A stretch of 64,000 nucleotides of DNA, taken from the NCBI GenBank assembly GCA_001701165.1, contig DAAP01000023.1, positions 124,001 to 188,000 on the forward strand. Direction: 5' to 3'. Positions 61,499 through 64,000 of the stretch are shown one piece after another. The first letter of the stretch is position 1. The number at the start of each line of letters is the position of its first letter. The translations under genes were made by a program, and so were the position numbers. The notes below the pieces were generated by a model that saw only the letters and a program-made list of their open reading frames with translations, ran no database searches and had not been told where the DNA came from. The DNA is from Bacteroidales bacterium H4 (GTDB lineage Bacteria > Bacteroidota > Bacteroidia > Bacteroidales > Muribaculaceae).

Positions 61499-62006
61499 AC
61501 TCAGAATACTTTTCATCGTCCTGTTAGCCAGTTTCTGTATAGGTTCAGGTTATGCCCAGGTGCGACGGCTAATGGAGTTGCCACCGTTTGAACGGGCTGT
61601 GCTGATCATCAAACATTACGAGACACTTCATCGCCCGGAACACTGGCCGACAATTGGCTATGGTCATGTCGTCCAGCCGGGCGAACCATACCGTAAGGGT
61701 GTGCAGCTCACGGAGCGACAGGCTGACGCTCTACTTAGAAAGGATTTACGGAATTTTTGCGCCCTGTATCGGTCATACGGGGCGGACAGCCTCCTGCTTG
61801 CCTGTCTGAGCTACAACTGTGGTCCGGCTCCAGTTCTTGGAGGAAAGGGATATAAGAAAAGTCGTCTGTTGCGTAGAATAGAAGCAGGTGACAGGAATAT
61901 CTTGGCCGACTATCTTTCTTTCTGTCATTACAAGGGCAAGCATCATTCCGGTATTAGGCGGCGTCGGTGGATAGAGTATCAGCTACTCTGTTCCAACTCA
62001 AAATAG
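61488..62006 (+). CDS. Exported lysozyme (GH24-type) of the transfer system
   Basis: The 172 residues begin with a signal peptide (ILFIVLLASFCIGSGYAQ). The catalytic region reads IIKHYETLHRPEHWPTIGYGHVVQPGE with the Glu of YET and TIGYGH, then LTERQADALLRKDLRNF and CLSYNCGP. That is phage-type GH24 lysozyme, here used to make a local opening in peptidoglycan for the conjugation channel. It is the last gene of the tra operon, coupled to the ATPase gene by overlap. Confidence 0.85.
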   Translation: MQNKLRILFIVLLASFCIGSGYAQVRRLMELPPFERAVLIIKHYETLHRPEHWPTIGYGHVVQPGEPYRKGVQLTERQADALLRKDLRNFCALYRSYGADSLLLACLSYNCGPAPVLGGKGYKKSRLLRRIEAGDRNILADYLSFCHYKGKHHSGIRRRRWIEYQLLCSNSK

Positions 62007-62155
62007 CGGAGAATTGATGACAATCGTACTGAAAAAGGCAGTCCAAAGCATATTCCACAATCAAAAATTCCACATTTTCACTGTTATGCCCCAGGCTGCC
62101 CTAAATTAGTTTACGTTCGTAATGTTATACAAAGGTACATAAATATAACGAATTA

Positions 62156-62187
62156 TTTGCCCTCTCCTGAATAATTTATTAATTTTG
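62156..62187 (+). promoter_or_regulatory. Promoter of the TetR gene
   Basis: TTTG, 20 bases, then TAATTTTG, 39 bases before the ATG at 62226. The palindrome TACATGTA at 62196-62203 lies just after the likely start of transcription and could be an operator. A minus-strand -7-like TACCTTTG at 62130-62137 has no gene to serve. Confidence 0.7.
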
Positions 62188-62225
62188 TACGGTATTACAT
62201 GTAGAATAGTCTGAATTAGAGCTAA

Positions 62226-62831
62226 ATGAATAAAAATAACCGTATGGAGCAACTCTATCACGAAGCGTTCAAGTTGTTCCTTTCCAAACCATTTGAAGCC
62301 GTAAGCATAGCGGATATAGAAGAGGCTTCTGGTATGACACGCGGTGCCATAACGTACTATGCCAAAGACAAAATAGGATTGTTTTACTCGGTTGTAAAAC
62401 ATTATTTTGTTGATACCCAGAACTTAAAACAGAAAATAGTAAAAAGCGAGTTCGGATCATTGAAAGATTTCATAGAAGCATATGTGGATGGCTGTCAGGA
62501 GACAATGAACCGTTTCAGTGATGTGGACAAAACCGTTCAGAATGCAAGCAGAGCATACGCCACATTGGTTTTGCAAATTTGCAAATATTTTCCAGATTTA
62601 CATTCTCAGTACCTTGAAAATAGAAATCAGGAGATTATAATCTGGATAGGAGTGCTACAAAGAGCTATCGAGAATAAGGAAATAAGGAGTGACATTGACA
62701 TAATGAATACTGCCCGTAATTTCATGAATCTCTTTTATGGACAATCATACTTGGATTCATTGTCTATGGGGTTAAACACTGTGGAACTGAAAATGCAGTT
62801 GATGAACCTCTATAAGTTGCTCAGGATTTAG
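62226..62831 (+). CDS. TetR-family transcriptional regulator
   Basis: The protein has 201 residues. The N-terminal HTH, EAFKLFLSKPFEAVSIADIEEASGMTRGAITYYAKDKIGLFYSVVKHYF, is the TetR pattern. The C-terminal ligand domain is helical and divergent. Its low GC compared with the tra genes suggests separate acquisition. It precedes a condensing-enzyme gene, so repression of that cargo cluster in response to a small molecule is likely. Confidence 0.88.
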   Translation: MNKNNRMEQLYHEAFKLFLSKPFEAVSIADIEEASGMTRGAITYYAKDKIGLFYSVVKHYFVDTQNLKQKIVKSEFGSLKDFIEAYVDGCQETMNRFSDVDKTVQNASRAYATLVLQICKYFPDLHSQYLENRNQEIIIWIGVLQRAIENKEIRSDIDIMNTARNFMNLFYGQSYLDSLSMGLNTVELKMQLMNLYKLLRI

Positions 62832-62849
62832 ACTTTAATTACTGAAATA

Positions 62850-62881
62850 TTTCTCTAATTCATAAAATTGCCATACCTTTG
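62850..62881 (+). promoter_or_regulatory. Promoter of the condensing-enzyme gene
   Basis: TTTC, 20 bases, then TACCTTTG, 29 bases before ATG 62910. Confidence 0.65.
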
Positions 62882-62909
62882 CAAAAAGATAACAAGCATT
62901 ATGTAATTT

Positions 62910-64000
62910 ATGAACTCAGAAGTATTCATTACCAAAACCTCTTCATACTTCCCGAACAGTCCAGTAGGGAATGATGAAATGGAAGAGTATCTCGGGCTGA
63001 TAGATGGTCACCCGTCACGTGTAAAATCCATTATCCTGCGTCAGAACGGCATAAAAACCAGATATTATGCTTTGGATAAAAGGCAGCGGATTACACATAC
63101 GAATGCTGAACTTGCCAGTTCAGCCATTAACAAATTGTTTATAAACGAAGACGAAAAGCATAGAATACAGTTTCTGTCATGCGCTACTTCAGCACCGGAT
63201 CAACTGATTCCTTCCCATGCGTCAATGGTTCATGGAGCGACTTTCGACCATCCCTTAGAAACAGCGTCATTGTCGGGTGTTTGCATGACAAGCCTTATGG
63301 CACTCAAGACAGCATGGATGTCCGTCCTTTCAGGGAATAGTGACAATGCCGTCTGTGCTGCTTCAGAACTGATTTCTCCAACCATGCTGTCACGCTTTTT
63401 TAAGGAAGAAATGGAGTGCCAGCATTTAATAGAAGAGCATCCACATCTCGCTTTTGAGAAAGATTTTCTCCGCTTCATGCTTTCAGATGGTGCAGCAGCC
63501 CTTCTTCTGAAAAATGTTCCCGATGGGGACGTCAATTTGTCAATAGACTGGATTCATACATTTTCGTATGCGAACCGTCAGCCGGCCTGTATGTATATGT
63601 GGGCAGATAAAAACACTGATGGCAGTCTGACCGGATGGAAATCATTTGAGGGCCGTGAACTTGGGAACAAATCTATATGGAGTCTCAAACAGGATGTTCG
63701 CCAACTCAATGAATATGGCATACCGTATTTTGTAGATGCCATTGAAGCAGCCTTTGCAAAAGGCAAAGTTAATCCAGAAGAGATAACCTATGTCATTCCG
63801 CATATCTCATCCATGTATTTTTATAAGCGGCTTGACGAGGAACTCCAAAAACGAAACATTCAACTTCCAGCCGACAAATGGTTTACGAACCTAACCTGGG
63901 TGGGTAATGTCGGTTCGGTGTCACCTTTTACTGCGCTTGACGAACTTGTCAGGACAAAACCACTGAAGAAAGGGGATAAAATAGCACTTTTGGTTCCGGA
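62910..64000 (+). CDS. Ketoacyl-ACP-synthase-III-like condensing enzyme (partial, runs off the window)
   Basis: The frame from ATG 62910 stays open to the right edge (over 360 residues, nearly the full family length). The thiolase-fold triad is visible: Cys in SLSGVCMTSLMALKT near residue 125, His in YVIPHISSMYF near 297 and Asn in WVGNVGSVSPF near 332. The N-terminus FITKTSSYFPNSPVGNDEME and NGIKTRYYA match KAS III/DarB-like enzymes of dialkylresorcinol and related lipid pathways. A promoter with TACCTTTG lies just upstream, after the TetR gene. It probably opens a biosynthetic cargo cluster of the conjugative element. Confidence 0.8.
   Translation, partial: MNSEVFITKTSSYFPNSPVGNDEMEEYLGLIDGHPSRVKSIILRQNGIKTRYYALDKRQRITHTNAELASSAINKLFINEDEKHRIQFLSCATSAPDQLIPSHASMVHGATFDHPLETASLSGVCMTSLMALKTAWMSVLSGNSDNAVCAASELISPTMLSRFFKEEMECQHLIEEHPHLAFEKDFLRFMLSDGAAALLLKNVPDGDVNLSIDWIHTFSYANRQPACMYMWADKNTDGSLTGWKSFEGRELGNKSIWSLKQDVRQLNEYGIPYFVDAIEAAFAKGKVNPEEITYVIPHISSMYFYKRLDEELQKRNIQLPADKWFTNLTWVGNVGSVSPFTALDELVRTKPLKKGDKIALLVP

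Larger units (their letters stand above)
32030..64000 (+). mobile_element. Integrative conjugative element, left end and body (continues beyond window)
   Basis: Two tandem tyrosine recombinases, an excisionase/replication module and a complete-looking tra operon with a VirB4-type and a VirD4-type ATPase define a Bacteroidales conjugative element. The left boundary is placed just before the first recombinase, where AT-rich DNA meets a truncated phage gene. No right boundary, relaxase or matching att repeat is visible. The 200 bases before the recombinase carry only a promoter. Confidence 0.85.

Noticed and set aside
62130..62137. A minus-strand promoter facing the tra operon
   Set aside because: Only a -7 element is present, without a -33 partner or a gene to serve.

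Overview
This window looks like a Bacteroidales chromosome, most likely a Muribaculaceae-type gut commensal. Intergenic regions repeatedly carry the Bacteroidetes promoter pattern (TTG/TTTG, about 20 bases, TAnnTTTG), Shine-Dalgarno sequences are weak or absent, and the protein families (DUF4105/Lnb-like proteins, a secA ending in a SEC-C zinc motif, Bacteroidales Tra proteins) belong to that order. The genus assignment is inference.

Layout. (1) 1-17 kb is chromosomal. It holds a family 2 glycosyltransferase, a decayed membrane-protein/acyltransferase pair and an intact acyltransferase. secA follows, then a minus-strand unit of tRNA-Cys, two DUF4105 paralogues and an alkaline-phosphatase-fold protein. 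After these come a small secreted protein, two zinc-ribbon membrane proteins, an Xaa-Pro aminopeptidase and a gamma carbonic anhydrase. (2) 17.1-32.0 kb is a minus-strand phage block: portal-like, neck/tail, tape-measure, tail-tip and lysis genes. No terminase, capsid or protease gene is visible, and its 5' end abuts the next element. It contains about 1.2 kb of hairpin-rich DNA without a credible gene, and a separate plus-strand transcription unit of about 230 nt with a clear promoter and terminator. (3) 32.0-64 kb (running off the right edge) is an integrative conjugative element. Two tandem tyrosine recombinases come first, then regulatory DNA, two excisionase-type HTH proteins, a RecA-like ATPase and a primase (an NBU-like excision/replication module). 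An AlbA/Schlafen-type regulator lies on the minus strand, flanked by tandem-repeat cassettes. A long tra operon follows (two VirB2/TraE-like pilins, TraF, TraG, secreted and membrane components, TraJ-TraO, an inserted DNA methyltransferase, a VirD4-type coupling protein, a lysozyme). A TetR gene and a KAS III-like condensing enzyme then open what looks like a lipid/polyketide cargo cluster.

How the parts work together. The recombinases and HTH proteins would excise the element. The ATPase and primase would support its replication. TraE-TraO and the VirD4 ATPase form a type IV secretion system, and the lysozyme locally opens peptidoglycan. No relaxase is visible, so it presumably lies beyond the right edge or is missing. 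The phage block appears to have been truncated by, or to be the landing site of, the conjugative element.

The observations I would follow first are the hairpin-rich non-coding DNA inside the phage block, the repeated array cassettes behind the AlbA gene, the in-frame UGA in traE, a membrane-anchored coiled-coil protein with an RNA-polymerase-alpha-CTD-like domain beside the coupling protein, and the two small promoter-to-terminator units that encode no recognisable protein.
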